The position numbers and the translations under genes are program-made. Shown here in pieces: positions 1 through 8,518 of a stretch of DNA of 64,000 nucleotides. How positions within the stretch are numbered: the first letter of the stretch is position 1; every line of letters begins with the position of its first letter. Origin of the DNA: Calothrix sp. C42_A2020_038 (lineage in GTDB: Bacteria > Cyanobacteriota > Cyanobacteriia > Cyanobacteriales > Nostocaceae); the NCBI GenBank assembly GCA_015272395.1, contig JACYLQ010000027.1, positions 310,001 through 374,000 of the forward strand, read 5' to 3'. The notes beneath the pieces are model-generated. The model made no database searches. It saw nothing but the letters and a program-made list of their open reading frames with translations, and was not told the origin of the DNA.

Positions 1-273
1 CATTTGGCGGAAGATTTGTTAATTAGTTCGATGGCAAGTGAGATTGGAATGAGCAAGTACCATTTCGCGCGTTTATTCAAACAATCTACAGGTATGTCTC
101 CTTACCAATATTTAATTAAATGTCGCATTGAACATGCTAAAATATTGCTCCGAGATAAAAGGGCACGAATTTCTGAAGTTGCTTCGATGGTTGGATTTAG
201 CGACCAAAGTCAGTTTACGCGACATTTTAAACGCATGGTTGGAGTCACACCGCAGGAATTATTAAAGTGCTGA
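1..273 (+). CDS. AraC-family transcriptional regulator, C-terminal part (5' end outside window)
   Basis: The reading frame is open from the first base, so only the C-terminal DNA-binding part is present. It shows the two helix-turn-helix units of the AraC/XylS family: a first recognition segment around MSKYHFARLFKQSTG and a second around VGFSDQSQFTRHFKRMVG, followed by the family's usual end (TPQELLK). The family binds promoter DNA as a ligand-responsive activator, but the ligand domain is missing here, so target and inducer cannot be guessed. The internal TTG at base 4 is not a credible start because the HTH core normally begins earlier. Confidence 0.9.
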   Translation, partial: HLAEDLLISSMASEIGMSKYHFARLFKQSTGMSPYQYLIKCRIEHAKILLRDKRARISEVASMVGFSDQSQFTRHFKRMVGVTPQELLKC

Positions 274-776
274 AGACCGGAGTCGCACCTCATACCATTT
301 TGGGTTTGTTGTGCCACAATGAACGGATTTGACAATGCTTACACAGTAATACTTTCCAAAATCTATCTGTCGCATTTATTTTTCGCATTCTTAATAAAAC
401 TTAAATTTTGATCTTCTTAGCAGCTAATGCTTCACATAAAAGGCTAGCGTAATTTTGACAGCAAGAATCTTCTAATCAAAAAGCAAGAATCTTCTATACA
501 TTGATGCCAAGGTTTTAATATTGTGTGACTAAGTGTGTAAGTCCCTATAAATCGGTTAGTGGTGTTCAGCCCAAGGTGATTTCCTGCTGCTTCTAATCAA
601 GACGAATACAAGGCTATGTTAATTCGTCTCTCCCGTAAATACTAGGTAGCGATTAGGAAATCTTAGTATAAGCGAACAGTTTTGAGGTGTGTATTCCACT
701 CCTCTACTGAGTGCATATAACTCAGGTGCTGTACCACTTTTTTATATATTGCTGTGTAGCTCAGGAGACGAAAGCA
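274..776. other. Gene-poor spacer
   Basis: AT-rich non-coding stretch after the AraC gene. A 14-base direct repeat (gcaagaatcttcta) occurs at 461-474 and 483-496. No RNA gene or credible promoter is recognised, apart from an AT-rich stretch just before the small ORF at 777. Confidence 0.5.
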
Positions 777-869
777 ATGAATGGTACTAGCAAGTCTCGC
801 TTCAATACTAGTTGTGTTGATGCATACCTTAAAACTGCTATCGCTTTTTTATGTTGTGGCATTATTTAA
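777..869 (+). CDS. Possible 30-residue small protein
   Basis: A 30-codon ATG frame in an otherwise empty gap, ending at TAA 867-869. It is preceded by a good ribosome-binding site (AGGAG at 763-767, about 9 bases before the ATG). The product is polar at the N-terminus and ends in a hydrophobic, cysteine-containing tail (AIAFLCCGII). I do not recognise the family. The support is the Shine-Dalgarno and spacing only, so it may be a chance frame. Confidence 0.3.
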   Translation: MNGTSKSRFNTSCVDAYLKTAIAFLCCGII

Positions 870-897
870 CATGTTGTGACTGTTAAAAGTTTGAGAA

Positions 898-932
898 AGC
901 CTAAATTCGCCTGAACAAGTAACATTTAGGCT
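898..932 (-). terminator. Hairpin downstream of the DUF2993 gene
   Basis: A perfect 9-base inverted repeat (AGCCTAAAT / ATTTAGGCT) with a 17-base loop lies about 70 bases beyond the stop of the minus-strand gene at 1001-1720. The T-run after it on that strand is weak, so it may only be an RNA-end stabiliser. Confidence 0.4.
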
Positions 933-1000
933 ATGATAAAAATTAATTTAGCAATTGTCTAAGGTGTTCGATTTGATCTTTGGAAGTTAAAAATCGACCT

Positions 1001-1720
1001 TTAAGGGTTGACATTTATCCAACCTTTACAAGTGACTTTGCTTGGTATAAGCTCCAGGTATTCAATATCAACATCTGAGCCAAGGTCAAAGCGATGCCCA
1101 TTTTGCACTCCGTTTTGAGCTTGTATGTACTGCTCGCTAAGGGGTATTAACTCTAACTTGTGACTGTCTACTAGATTTAGCTTGATACCAATTTCTAACG
1201 GTTCTTCAAGTTCAGTATTGATTTCCGTACCTGGATTTGCAAAAAGTATAAATTGATTGTTGCTAAGAATAATTTTTTGCCAGATAATAGACTTGGGTTT
1301 TCTACCAATTTCTGGTAATAGTTGTAGCAGTGCATCATTTAAAGCCCCTGATAACAAAGGAGATGTCAGGGAAGCGTTTATGTCTTCTTCCTCCAAAACC
1401 AAGGTACCAGCTACTGGTATCGTTTCCGACAATCTAAGTGGCTGTCCCTTAAGGATAGAGCCAATGTTGATGCGAATATTTTCGGCGGATAATTGAAGCG
1501 ATGTGAGGTGAAGACCTTGGTAAACGGCGCCACTAGCAAAGACATAAACTTTAGGGATGATCCCCGATAAAAGTTGGCGATCACTAGCCTGAATGTCGAT
1601 ATCTAGTTCTTTGATATCGCTAACTTGGGAGCGCAAAAAAAGCTTAACGGCGCCCTGCAAGACAGTAGTGATTACTCTTAGTTTGGGTGTATTCTTAATT
1701 TCCTTTGAATTTTCTGACAT
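1001..1720 (-). CDS. DUF2993 (LmeA-like) lipid-binding domain protein
   Basis: A 239-residue protein matching the cyanobacterial DUF2993 pattern: an amphipathic start, the motif GAVYQGLHLTSLQL, paired strands around ENIRINIGSILKGQPLRL, and a C-terminal half repeating the same beta-rich pattern (LEEPLEIGIKLNLV). Characterised DUF2993 proteins (mycobacterial LmeA) bind phospholipids at the envelope. No clear signal peptide is visible here, so location is open. The gene stands alone and divergent from the pseudouridine synthase gene. Function beyond lipid binding is inference. Confidence 0.8.
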   Translation of the reverse strand: MSENSKEIKNTPKLRVITTVLQGAVKLFLRSQVSDIKELDIDIQASDRQLLSGIIPKVYVFASGAVYQGLHLTSLQLSAENIRINIGSILKGQPLRLSETIPVAGTLVLEEEDINASLTSPLLSGALNDALLQLLPEIGRKPKSIIWQKIILSNNQFILFANPGTEINTELEEPLEIGIKLNLVDSHKLELIPLSEQYIQAQNGVQNGHRFDLGSDVDIEYLELIPSKVTCKGWINVNP

Positions 1721-1881
1721 CTAAATTACTCAATAAACAACTCGGACTATGAATGATAAGTTTACTTAGTGTATAAAGCTTGTTTAAACAAGTTTTAACT
1801 GTAACATCGGACTCTATTAAGTACCCGATACAACATATATTATTTACTTACCCTTGTTCCCCAATTTGCAATGTTATTATC

Positions 1882-2652
1882 ATGGAGGCTCGGTTACAAA
1901 AAGTACTTTCGCAGTGGGGTGTAGCCTCACGTCGCCACGCCGAAGAAATGATTCGGCAGTCGCGAGTGCGGATAAATGGTGCCACCGCGCAAGTAGGTCA
2001 GAAAGTAGACCCTGAAAGGGATGTAATCACTGTTGATGGAAAAACAATCACCACAGATCGTAGTCCATCTCTAATATATTTACTACTAAATAAGCCAGTT
2101 GGAGTAGTTTCAACTTGCAATGATCCCCAAGGTCGGACAACAGTCCTAGACTTGCTGCCGAATGAATTGCGTTCTGGGCAGGGTATTCATCCGGTTGGTC
2201 GTCTAGATGCAGAATCCACAGGGGCACTCATTTTAACTAATGACGGTGATTTAACCTATTGGTTAACTCATCCAAGACATAGTATTCCTAAAACTTATCG
2301 TGTATTGGTGCAAGGACAAACGAGTGATGCTGTATTGGAATTATGGCGTTCCGGTGTACTCCTTGACGATAGAAAAACACGACCAGCAAAGGTGCGTGTG
2401 ATCAAGAAAATGCCAACACAAACACGATTAGAAATCATATTGAAGGAGGGAAGAAATCGACAAATTCGCAGGGTCGCAGAGCAACTGGGACATCCGGTTA
2501 TCGAACTGCATCGTACCGCTATCGGTTCAATTCAGTTACAGACAACAGGACAACCCTTGTTACCAACTGGTTCCTACCGTTATCTAGAAGATTTTGAAAT
2601 TCGCAATTTGCATTCATCTATAGAAGTGGATTCAAAAGTAAATACCTATTGA
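1882..2652 (+). CDS. Pseudouridine synthase, RsuA/RluB/RluE/RluF family
   Basis: A 256-residue enzyme that isomerises a specific uridine of rRNA to pseudouridine. An N-terminal S4 RNA-binding domain (MEARLQKVLSQWGVASRRHAE) is followed by the synthase domain with the catalytic-loop motif HPVGRLDAESTGALILTNDG, in which the Asp is the nucleophile, and the family tail EGRNRQIRRVAEQLGHPV. The frame extends upstream to a TTG at 1780, but the S4 domain begins exactly at the ATG at 1882, so that start is chosen. Whether 16S or 23S rRNA is modified cannot be decided. It precedes the RodZ-like gene by 32 bases and may be co-transcribed with it. Confidence 0.9.
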   Translation: MEARLQKVLSQWGVASRRHAEEMIRQSRVRINGATAQVGQKVDPERDVITVDGKTITTDRSPSLIYLLLNKPVGVVSTCNDPQGRTTVLDLLPNELRSGQGIHPVGRLDAESTGALILTNDGDLTYWLTHPRHSIPKTYRVLVQGQTSDAVLELWRSGVLLDDRKTRPAKVRVIKKMPTQTRLEIILKEGRNRQIRRVAEQLGHPVIELHRTAIGSIQLQTTGQPLLPTGSYRYLEDFEIRNLHSSIEVDSKVNTY

Positions 2653-2684
2653 CGATTCAGCTGGGTTAAGGAGTTAAAAACGAC

Positions 2685-3482
2685 ATGAAATGGCTAAGAG
2701 CGAAAGAAAAGATTGAACAATCTCCTTCATTAGACGAGCAAAGAGCGCATATTTTAGCGGAAATTGGAGCGAAGCTTCGAGAAACGCGCCAGGGGTATGG
2801 ATTTGATCTAGATGATGTAGTTGCTTACACAAAAATAGCTCGGCGATTGCTACAAGCAATTGAAGATGCTAATTTTAATAATCTACCAGAACCAATTTAT
2901 ACCCAAGGCTTAATCAAACGCTATGCTGATGCGCTTGGTTTTAATGGCATGGAAATTGCCAATAAATATCCGATTGGAGTCAACCGCGTCAATTTGATAT
3001 CTGGTTGGAAAAGTAAATCACAGAGACAATTACGCCCAGTTCATTTGTATTTAATTTATGTTGGTTTAATTATTTGTTCAGTTAGCGGTTTATCGCATGT
3101 TTTAAATATCGCAACAGTTGCAAATAATTCCCCAAACCAATCAAAATTGCAAAATACAGCATCACAGCCGAAAAAAAATCAGCAATTTGCTTTACAACCT
3201 GCTAGCAACAACCAAACTAACAACGAAAATAATCGTCAAGTTCAAGTGGGAGTAATATTAAAAGATTCATCATGGATTCGTGTTGAAGCCGATGGTAAAA
3301 CCGAATTTGAGGGTATCCTCCCCCAAGGAACTCAACGTACATGGAAAGCAAATTCGCAACTAATTGTCCGCGCGGGTAATGCTGGAGGTGTGATGGTTAG
3401 TGTCAACCAACAGCAGCCAAAACCAATGGGACAACCAGGAAAACCTGAAGAAATGAAAATCGCAGCAAATACCAGGTCTTAA
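2685..3482 (+). CDS. RodZ-like helix-turn-helix membrane protein
   Basis: 265 residues with the RodZ layout. A cytoplasmic HTH_25-type domain (about 23-95, with LRETRQGYGFDLDDVVAYTKI and YTQGLIKRYADALG) is followed by one membrane segment (about 121-142). A Gln/Asn-rich linker (about 145-180) leads to a C-terminal DUF4115-like beta domain (VILKDSSWIRVEADGKTEFEG). RodZ links MreB filaments to the cell-wall machinery; a similar cell-shape role is inferred. The ATG has GGAG 10 bases upstream. Heptamer repeats start immediately after the stop. Confidence 0.8.
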   Translation: MKWLRAKEKIEQSPSLDEQRAHILAEIGAKLRETRQGYGFDLDDVVAYTKIARRLLQAIEDANFNNLPEPIYTQGLIKRYADALGFNGMEIANKYPIGVNRVNLISGWKSKSQRQLRPVHLYLIYVGLIICSVSGLSHVLNIATVANNSPNQSKLQNTASQPKKNQQFALQPASNNQTNNENNRQVQVGVILKDSSWIRVEADGKTEFEGILPQGTQRTWKANSQLIVRAGNAGGVMVSVNQQQPKPMGQPGKPEEMKIAANTRS

Positions 3483-3484
3483 AT

Positions 3485-3547
3485 GAGTTAGGAGTTAGGA
3501 GTTAAAACTCATAACTCTTAACTCTTAACTTTTAACTCTTAACTTTT
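3485..3547. repeat. Heptamer tandem repeat (STRR-like)
   Basis: Degenerate 7-base units of the type GAGTTAG and then TAACTCT/TAACTTT run head to tail. The left arm is complementary to the right arm, so the whole can fold into an imperfect stem. Such short tandemly repeated sequences are typical of heterocystous cyanobacteria. It covers the end of malQ. Confidence 0.75.
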
Positions 3548-5045
3548 CTATCGGCGCCCTTCCATAAAGTATTGTCAAGTCTTTAAATTTAGCGCTCAAT
3601 TCTGGTGTCAAATCATGGTCATGGTATCGCCATTCCCAGTTCCCTTCAGGTTTACCCGGAAAATTCATACGCGCGTCACCGCCAAATCCCAAAACATCTT
3701 GTAGCGGAATAATGGCTTGGTTTGCGATTGAGGATAACGCAAGTCGGATCAAATCCCAGTGAACACCATCATGGTTGATGTTACCTAAGTACATGCGAAG
3801 TTTGTTTTTTTCCCAATCACTAGCTTTCTCAAACCAACCTTCAGTCGTATCGTTATCGTGAGAACCTGTATAAACTACTGAATTTCTGGTAAAGTTAAAC
3901 GGTAAAAATGGATTTCCAGGGTCAGAACCAAAGGCAAATTGTAATATCTTCATTCCAGGGAATTCAAACTGATCGCGTAGCGCTTCGACTTCTGGTGTAA
4001 TTACCCCCAAATCTTCTGCTAAAATGGGCAGTCTACCTAGTTTCCTGGCAATCGTTTGGAATAATGCTTCTCCTGGTGCCTTAATCCATTCACCATTTTC
4101 AGCGGTTTCCTCACCGTGGGGTACAGCCCAAAACGCTTCAAATCCACGAAAATGGTCAATACGAATAATATCAACGTAGTCAAGCATGACTTCAAAACGT
4201 TGTATCCACCACTTGAAGTCTTGTTTTTCTAATTCTTCCCACTTATAAACTGGGTTCCCCCACAGTTGACCTGTAGCACTAAAGTAATCTGGTGGGACTC
4301 CTGCCATTAATTCAGTTTCACCAGCTTCATCCAAGCAAAATATTTCTGGATTTGCCCATACATCTGCACTATCATGGGCAACATAAATTGGAATATCACC
4401 GATAATTTCTATACCCCGCTCGTTTGCGTAAGCTTTGAGTTGTGACCATTGATGAAAGAACTGAAACTGAACAAACTTTTGGTAAAATATTAAGTCTTCG
4501 AGTTCTTTGCGTGCAGTAGCAATGCTGTCAGGTTTACGCTTTGCATACCCAGGCTCCCAAGTGTACCAACTACTACCTTCATGTGCTTCCTTTAACGCCA
4601 TGAATAAAGCATAATCATCCAACCAGTGAGCTTTGCGAGAGCAGAAATTATCAAACTCTTGACGTTGTTTTGGAGTTGCTTGATTTTTAAAGTTTTGACA
4701 AGCAAGTTTGAGTAGATGAGTTTTGTAGGCGATAACACTGTTATAGTCAACCTTATGTGTTGGAAAGCTAGGTAAATTCGCGAAATCCCAGTCTGCTAGC
4801 AAATGGTCTTCGCGTAACTTATCAAAACTGATCAAAAATGGATTGCCTGCCATTGCTGAATAGCACATATACGGTGAATTACCGTAACCAGTGGGACCTA
4901 AAGGTAAAACCTGCCAATACTGCTGATAACTCCTTTCTAGAAAATCAATAAAACGATAAGCTTCGTTTCCTAAATCTCCGATTCCAAATCGGCTAGGAAA
5001 ACTAGTAGGATGCAATAAAACACCACTGGACCTTGGAAATGGCAT
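3525..5045 (-). CDS. malQ: 4-alpha-glucanotransferase (amylomaltase)
   Basis: A 506-residue GH77 enzyme that transfers maltosyl/glucan units between alpha-1,4-glucans in glycogen turnover in the cytoplasm. Family marks are the start RSSGVLLHPTSFPSRFGIGD, GDIPIYVAHDSADVWANPEIF, the nucleophile motif DIIRIDHFRGFEAFW, ILAEDLGVITPEV with the acid/base Glu, and TGSHDNDTTEGW. Length is normal for bacterial MalQ. The last few codons run into the heptamer repeat, which forms part of the 3' end. It is divergent from the Nudix gene. Confidence 0.95.
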   Translation of the reverse strand: MPFPRSSGVLLHPTSFPSRFGIGDLGNEAYRFIDFLERSYQQYWQVLPLGPTGYGNSPYMCYSAMAGNPFLISFDKLREDHLLADWDFANLPSFPTHKVDYNSVIAYKTHLLKLACQNFKNQATPKQRQEFDNFCSRKAHWLDDYALFMALKEAHEGSSWYTWEPGYAKRKPDSIATARKELEDLIFYQKFVQFQFFHQWSQLKAYANERGIEIIGDIPIYVAHDSADVWANPEIFCLDEAGETELMAGVPPDYFSATGQLWGNPVYKWEELEKQDFKWWIQRFEVMLDYVDIIRIDHFRGFEAFWAVPHGEETAENGEWIKAPGEALFQTIARKLGRLPILAEDLGVITPEVEALRDQFEFPGMKILQFAFGSDPGNPFLPFNFTRNSVVYTGSHDNDTTEGWFEKASDWEKNKLRMYLGNINHDGVHWDLIRLALSSIANQAIIPLQDVLGFGGDARMNFPGKPEGNWEWRYHDHDLTPELSAKFKDLTILYGRAPIEKLRVKS

Positions 5046-5111
5046 AGATAATCCACCAAATAAGCAAAATAAATATATATTGCAATAACACTAAACAAGG
5101 GCACGAATTCA

Positions 5112-5543
5112 ATGTACCGAAATCCGGCGCCAACAGTTGATATCATCATTGAACTTATTGACCGTCCTCATCGACCTATAGTCTTAATTGAACGTCATAA
5201 TGAACCATTCGGATGGGCAATTCCTGGTGGATTTGTTGATTATGGGGAATCTGTTGAAGTTGCTGCACAACGTGAGGCACTAGAAGAAACGGGATTACAG
5301 GTTGAGTTAATCGAACAATTTTTAGTTTATTCTGACCCCAATCGCGATCCACGTAAACACACTTTAAGTATTGTCTTTCTAGCGACTGCTACAGGAACTC
5401 CCCAAGCCGGAGATGACGCCAAGGGCATAGGAATATTTGAACAGTGGCATCAGCCTAGGAATTTATGTTTTGACCACAATAAGATTTTACGCGATTATTG
5501 GCAATACCGAAATTACGCAATACGTTCAAGGTTTGGAAGTTAA
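5112..5543 (+). CDS. Nudix hydrolase
   Basis: 143 residues with a complete Nudix box: GFVDYGE, seven residues, then REALEETGL, which matches Gx5Ex7REUxEExGU. Nudix enzymes cleave nucleoside diphosphates linked to another group using Mg2+. The N-terminal layout ([31 protein letters not shown]) resembles ADP-ribose/NADH-type cyanobacterial members. The true substrate cannot be read from sequence. The gene is separate from its neighbours. Confidence 0.85.
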   Translation: MYRNPAPTVDIIIELIDRPHRPIVLIERHNEPFGWAIPGGFVDYGESVEVAAQREALEETGLQVELIEQFLVYSDPNRDPRKHTLSIVFLATATGTPQAGDDAKGIGIFEQWHQPRNLCFDHNKILRDYWQYRNYAIRSRFGS

Positions 5544-5562
5544 AAGTTATCAGGAGCAGTTA

Positions 5563-6291
5563 TCACCATGCTGTTCCTGTTCCGCTAATCACAATTTTGT
5601 CTCCTTGTACTCTTAAATCTTGAACTGACATTGGTACTAATGTTCGTTCGCGAGTAATACGCTGGTTGATGAATTCGGGTGAAACACCTAAGTATTTTGA
5701 TAATTCTTCTACCGTTATACTGACATTAGCTAGTTTGATGCGAGGTGAGTCTAGGGCAATCTGTTGATTTTTGACTACTGGTGTTGCCTCGACTTCAATA
5801 TACACAGGACGGTCTTTAATGATAGGTAAGTTTAAAAACGCTTGTGCTAAGTCCGCGCGCTTTCCACTGCGTACTTCTTCATGTTCAGTTAGTTGCTTCA
5901 AATCAATCACGGCGCCTATAACTAACTTACCATCACGAAATTGAGTATTTTTTCCGAGGATAATTTGTTCTAAATTAGTGTTATTTTTGACTTTTTCGTT
6001 GACTTGTATTTCGTCCAAGATTAAGTGATTAATTTCATCTGAGTTTAGCTCAACTGTTCCAATACCTTCACCTGCTGCTGATTGTTTTTTCAATGTATTG
6101 CTTACTTTTTGCCAAATTTCTTCACGAGTTAATCTTGTTGGTGTAGTTTCATCTACAGTAGTATGATTGGGGGTCGCTACCGACTCCATGTACCAACTCG
6201 GTAAATAGGTAGCTTGATGCCACATTACAATTAATAGTACAGAAATAATACTAAAGGCGCCGCCAAATAACCACAAAAACTGCTTCAGCAT
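5563..6291 (-). CDS. Conserved cyanobacterial protein with N-terminal membrane anchor
   Basis: A 242-residue product. A membrane segment at about residues 3-23 (FLWLFGGAFSIISVLLIVMW) is followed by an extracytoplasmic region without Cys pairs or known catalytic motifs. The body has alternating beta-type patterns (NTQFRDGKLVIGAVIDLKQL; IYIEVEATP-like strands) reminiscent of YpmS/DUF2140-like or lipid-binding folds, but I do not recognise a named family. The start at 6291 has GAAGGAG two bases upstream, which is rather close. An upstream ATG at 6309 would add six residues. Confidence 0.6.
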   Translation of the reverse strand: MLKQFLWLFGGAFSIISVLLIVMWHQATYLPSWYMESVATPNHTTVDETTPTRLTREEIWQKVSNTLKKQSAAGEGIGTVELNSDEINHLILDEIQVNEKVKNNTNLEQIILGKNTQFRDGKLVIGAVIDLKQLTEHEEVRSGKRADLAQAFLNLPIIKDRPVYIEVEATPVVKNQQIALDSPRIKLANVSITVEELSKYLGVSPEFINQRITRERTLVPMSVQDLRVQGDKIVISGTGTAW

Positions 6292-6347
6292 AACTCCTTC
6301 TCTCAACATCTCTACATATATGACTCAGCAAAAAATCAGGAGTTGCT

Positions 6348-6380
6348 AGATTCCCGATTTCTTTCAAAAATTGGGAATCT
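6348..6380. repeat. Interspersed hairpin, AGATTCCCGA family (copy 1)
   Basis: An inverted repeat with arms agattcccga and ttgggaatct around an AT-rich loop. Three related copies are at 14355, 20289 and 30476. All are intergenic. Confidence 0.75.
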
Positions 6381-6438
6381 GTTTGGTGCGATAATGTAGC
6401 TGATTCAACGCGATTTATGGAATATATTTGTAATTGAT

Positions 6439-6828
6439 ATGACACGCAATATAATTCGTACTGATAACGCACCTGCACCTGTTGGCCCCTACAATCAAGC
6501 AATTTCCGCCTCTGGACAAATGGTTTTTGTTTCCGGACAAATTGCTCTTGACCCAAAAACAGGAGATGTTGTCGGTGTTGGTGATGTCACAAAACAAACC
6601 AAGCAAGTCATGTCAAACATCGAAGCTGTTCTGGCAGCAGCAGGAGCAAAATGGGAAAACGTCGCCAAAGTCAGCATTTTTCTCAAAGACATGAACGACT
6701 TTGCCATCGTTAATTCCATTTACGCACAATACTTTTCCCCAGAGTTGGCGCCAGCGCGCGCTTGCGTAGAAGTATCACGCTTACCGAAAGATGTATTAGT
6801 CGAGATTGAATGTATTGCTGTAATTTAA
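6439..6828 (+). CDS. RidA family reactive intermediate/imine deaminase
   Basis: 129 residues, full length for the YjgF/YER057c/UK114 family. These enzymes hydrolyse reactive enamine/imine intermediates released by PLP enzymes such as threonine dehydratase. Visible signatures are the N-terminal APAPVGPYNQAI, the SGQI strand, the signature APARACVEVSRLPKDV with the carboxylate-binding Arg107, and Glu122 in the VEIE end. These match the active-site Arg and Glu of enteric RidA. It is monocistronic, with a hairpin after the stop. Confidence 0.93.
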   Translation: MTRNIIRTDNAPAPVGPYNQAISASGQMVFVSGQIALDPKTGDVVGVGDVTKQTKQVMSNIEAVLAAAGAKWENVAKVSIFLKDMNDFAIVNSIYAQYFSPELAPARACVEVSRLPKDVLVEIECIAVI

Positions 6829-6834
6829 CCTGAA

Positions 6835-6891
6835 CAGAGGTTTGTTGATTTTCGGCTTCGCATTCAATTGCCTGGAATTTTCAAACCTCTG
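6835..6891 (+). terminator. Inverted repeat after ridA
   Basis: A perfect 10-base stem (CAGAGGTTTG / CAAACCTCTG) with a large 37-base loop begins seven bases after the ridA stop. It has no strong T-run, so termination is uncertain. Confidence 0.4.
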
Positions 6892-6970
6892 ATTGTGATT
6901 GTTATTAGTATTATATTATACTTTTTTAAGTAGCTAAAAAGTTTTATACAAAATCAAAATATTTAATTTT

Positions 6971-7161
6971 CCAGTAATGTGCCATAAGTTTTGGTGGTAT
7001 GAATAATCTCTTGTAGAGCAGAGAGAAGTTGGCGGTGTCGGTTTGGGTTCCGCCAAACTACCGTTCGGGAAAGCTTCGCTTACGGGGCATCCCTGCCTGT
7101 GCCGTGGTCAGGCAGGATGCATGTGCTACAACTACCCAAAATTAATGACACGAACCACTAG
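6971..7161. mobile_element. MITE-like element, copy A
   Basis: About 190 bases bounded by related inverted ends. Left end: AAGTTTTGGTGGTATGAATAA. Right end, read in reverse: CTAGTGGTTCGTGTCAT. The left part is nearly the same as copies B (19289) and C (51534). The interior carries a strong hairpin at 7087-7120 (GCATCCCTGCCTG / CAGGCAGGATGC). It has no coding capacity. Confidence 0.6.
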
Positions 7162-7409
7162 TAACATTTGCAAAATTTCAAATCATATAATTATTGAAAT
7201 GTAATTAAGGGTTGAGAATTATTCCCCCGCTAAGTTCTCATGCACTAAAGCTAACCTACATTACAAATTCTCAGCCTATGAATATATGAATTAAAACTTT
7301 ATTAGCACAATAATTGACTTTTATAATGAAATGCTCAAGAATTTAAACTACGTGTATTGAAACGTATTCGCAATATTACTGCAAAACTTTACTAAAGGGG
7401 TAGTGTAAA
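7162..7409 (+). promoter_or_regulatory. Upstream region of phnD
   Basis: AT-rich leader holding TGAGAATT (from 7213) and a distant complementary AATTCTCA (about 7265). A convincing Pho box (tandem CTTAACCT-type octamers 11 bases apart) is not present; only one loose half, CTAACCTA, is seen near 7252. Just before phnD, AAGGGG lies about 9 bases before the ATG. Confidence 0.3.
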
Positions 7410-8378
7410 ATGGTTTGGAGTCAAAAAAGTTTGCTAGGAGTGAGTGCTGTATCATTGGCATTCGCTGGCATGGTTAGTGTTTTTGGCGGTGTGGTAGCAA
7501 TTGCAAACCCGACGACTGGAACAAAAGGTGAAACATTAGTCGCCCAAAATCTCAGAAGCCTTACAATTGTTTTTCCTAGTCGTTCAGATTCCACAGATTT
7601 ACAAAATAAGGCGAATGCAGTAGCAGAATTTATTTCAAAAGAATTGAAAATGCCTGTTAGAGCGCAAATTGGTGATGATACGGCAGCAGTAGAAGCACTA
7701 CGCGCGAACCAGGCACAGGTTGCATTTTTAAGCAGTCGTCCTGCGCTAAAAGCTGAACAACTAGCTAATGCAAGACTTTATCTTGCTGAAGTTCGGGATA
7801 ATTACTCTGGTAGATTTACATACAACTCTGTTTTTGTAGTACCAGCAAATAGCCCTCTACAGACTAGAAACACTGGGAGAGCAACACTCGAACAGCTTCG
7901 CGGTCGGAAAATGGCATTTACATCCCCAACATCAGGTTCGGGATTTATTTTCCCTACCAGCGAACTAGTTCGTTTAGGATTGGTACAAAACCGTGATAGT
8001 TTAGGTAATTTCTTTGGTCAAGTTAGTTACGGTGGTAGCTACAGTAAAGCTTTACAAGCTGTTTTACGCGGTCAAGCAGAAGTCGCAGCTGTTTCCGAGT
8101 ATGCTTTATTTCCTCCTTACATAACCAATGAAGAAAAAGCACAACTAAGAATTCTGCATAAGATACCTGGTGTACCTGCACATGGTATTGCGATTGATGA
8201 TAGTGTTCCTGCACCTATGCGTGAACGCTTGATCAACGCTATGTTAAAGCTCAATCAAAGTCAAAATAATAGCTTACTTCGCAATTTATACAACTCCACA
8301 GAACTAGTCAGAGTAAACCACAACCGTCACCTGGCGCCAGTTCGTGATGCGCTAAAGCGTGCGGGTATTGATCCTTAA
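7410..8378 (+). CDS. phnD: PhnD-type phosphonate/phosphite ABC transporter substrate-binding protein
   Basis: A 322-residue periplasmic binding protein. It has an N-terminal signal peptide (hydrophobic about 8-32, small residues before ANPTTG). The PhnD/PtxB-type fold shows LTIVFPSRSDSTDLQNK, VEALRANQAQVAFLSS, LRGRKMAFTSPTSGSGFIFP and a later VSYGGSYSKALQAVLRG. It delivers a phosphorus oxyanion or phosphonate to PhnCE. It is followed by phnC and phnE in one direction; the 140-base gap to phnC holds a repeat and a hairpin. No C-P lyase or phosphite dehydrogenase gene is in the window, so the ligand is unresolved. Confidence 0.88.
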   Translation: MVWSQKSLLGVSAVSLAFAGMVSVFGGVVAIANPTTGTKGETLVAQNLRSLTIVFPSRSDSTDLQNKANAVAEFISKELKMPVRAQIGDDTAAVEALRANQAQVAFLSSRPALKAEQLANARLYLAEVRDNYSGRFTYNSVFVVPANSPLQTRNTGRATLEQLRGRKMAFTSPTSGSGFIFPTSELVRLGLVQNRDSLGNFFGQVSYGGSYSKALQAVLRGQAEVAAVSEYALFPPYITNEEKAQLRILHKIPGVPAHGIAIDDSVPAPMRERLINAMLKLNQSQNNSLLRNLYNSTELVRVNHNRHLAPVRDALKRAGIDP

Positions 8379-8380
8379 TA

Positions 8381-8458
8381 GTTAAGAGTTATGAGTTATG
8401 AGTTATGAATGACTTTTGGCTTCTAACTCCTAACTTCTAACTTCTAATTCTTAACTCC
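8381..8458. repeat. Heptamer repeat pair inside the phn operon
   Basis: Left arm of GAGTTAT-type heptamers (8381-8408) and right arm of CTAACTC/CTAACTT-type heptamers (8422-8458), together able to form a long imperfect stem between phnD and phnC. Confidence 0.7.
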
Positions 8459-8468
8459 GACCTCCGTA

Positions 8469-8495
8469 CAGACGCGAGGTTCCTCGCGTCTCTAC
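8469..8495. repeat. AGACGCGA hairpin (GTAGAGACGC family)
   Basis: A nine-base perfect stem GACGCGAGG / CCTCGCGTC followed by TCTAC. Related elements occur at 13111, 17790 and 58253. Together with the heptamer repeat it separates phnD from phnC and could reduce read-through after phnD. Confidence 0.7.
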
Positions 8496-8518
8496 TCCTA
8501 TCTCTTAACTTTTAGAAA

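Noticed and set aside
8381-8458. Possible Pho boxes in the TTAACTC-type heptamers before phnC
   Set aside because: The same heptamers occur at unrelated places (3485, 58203), and the 8-base/3-base Pho spacing is not kept.
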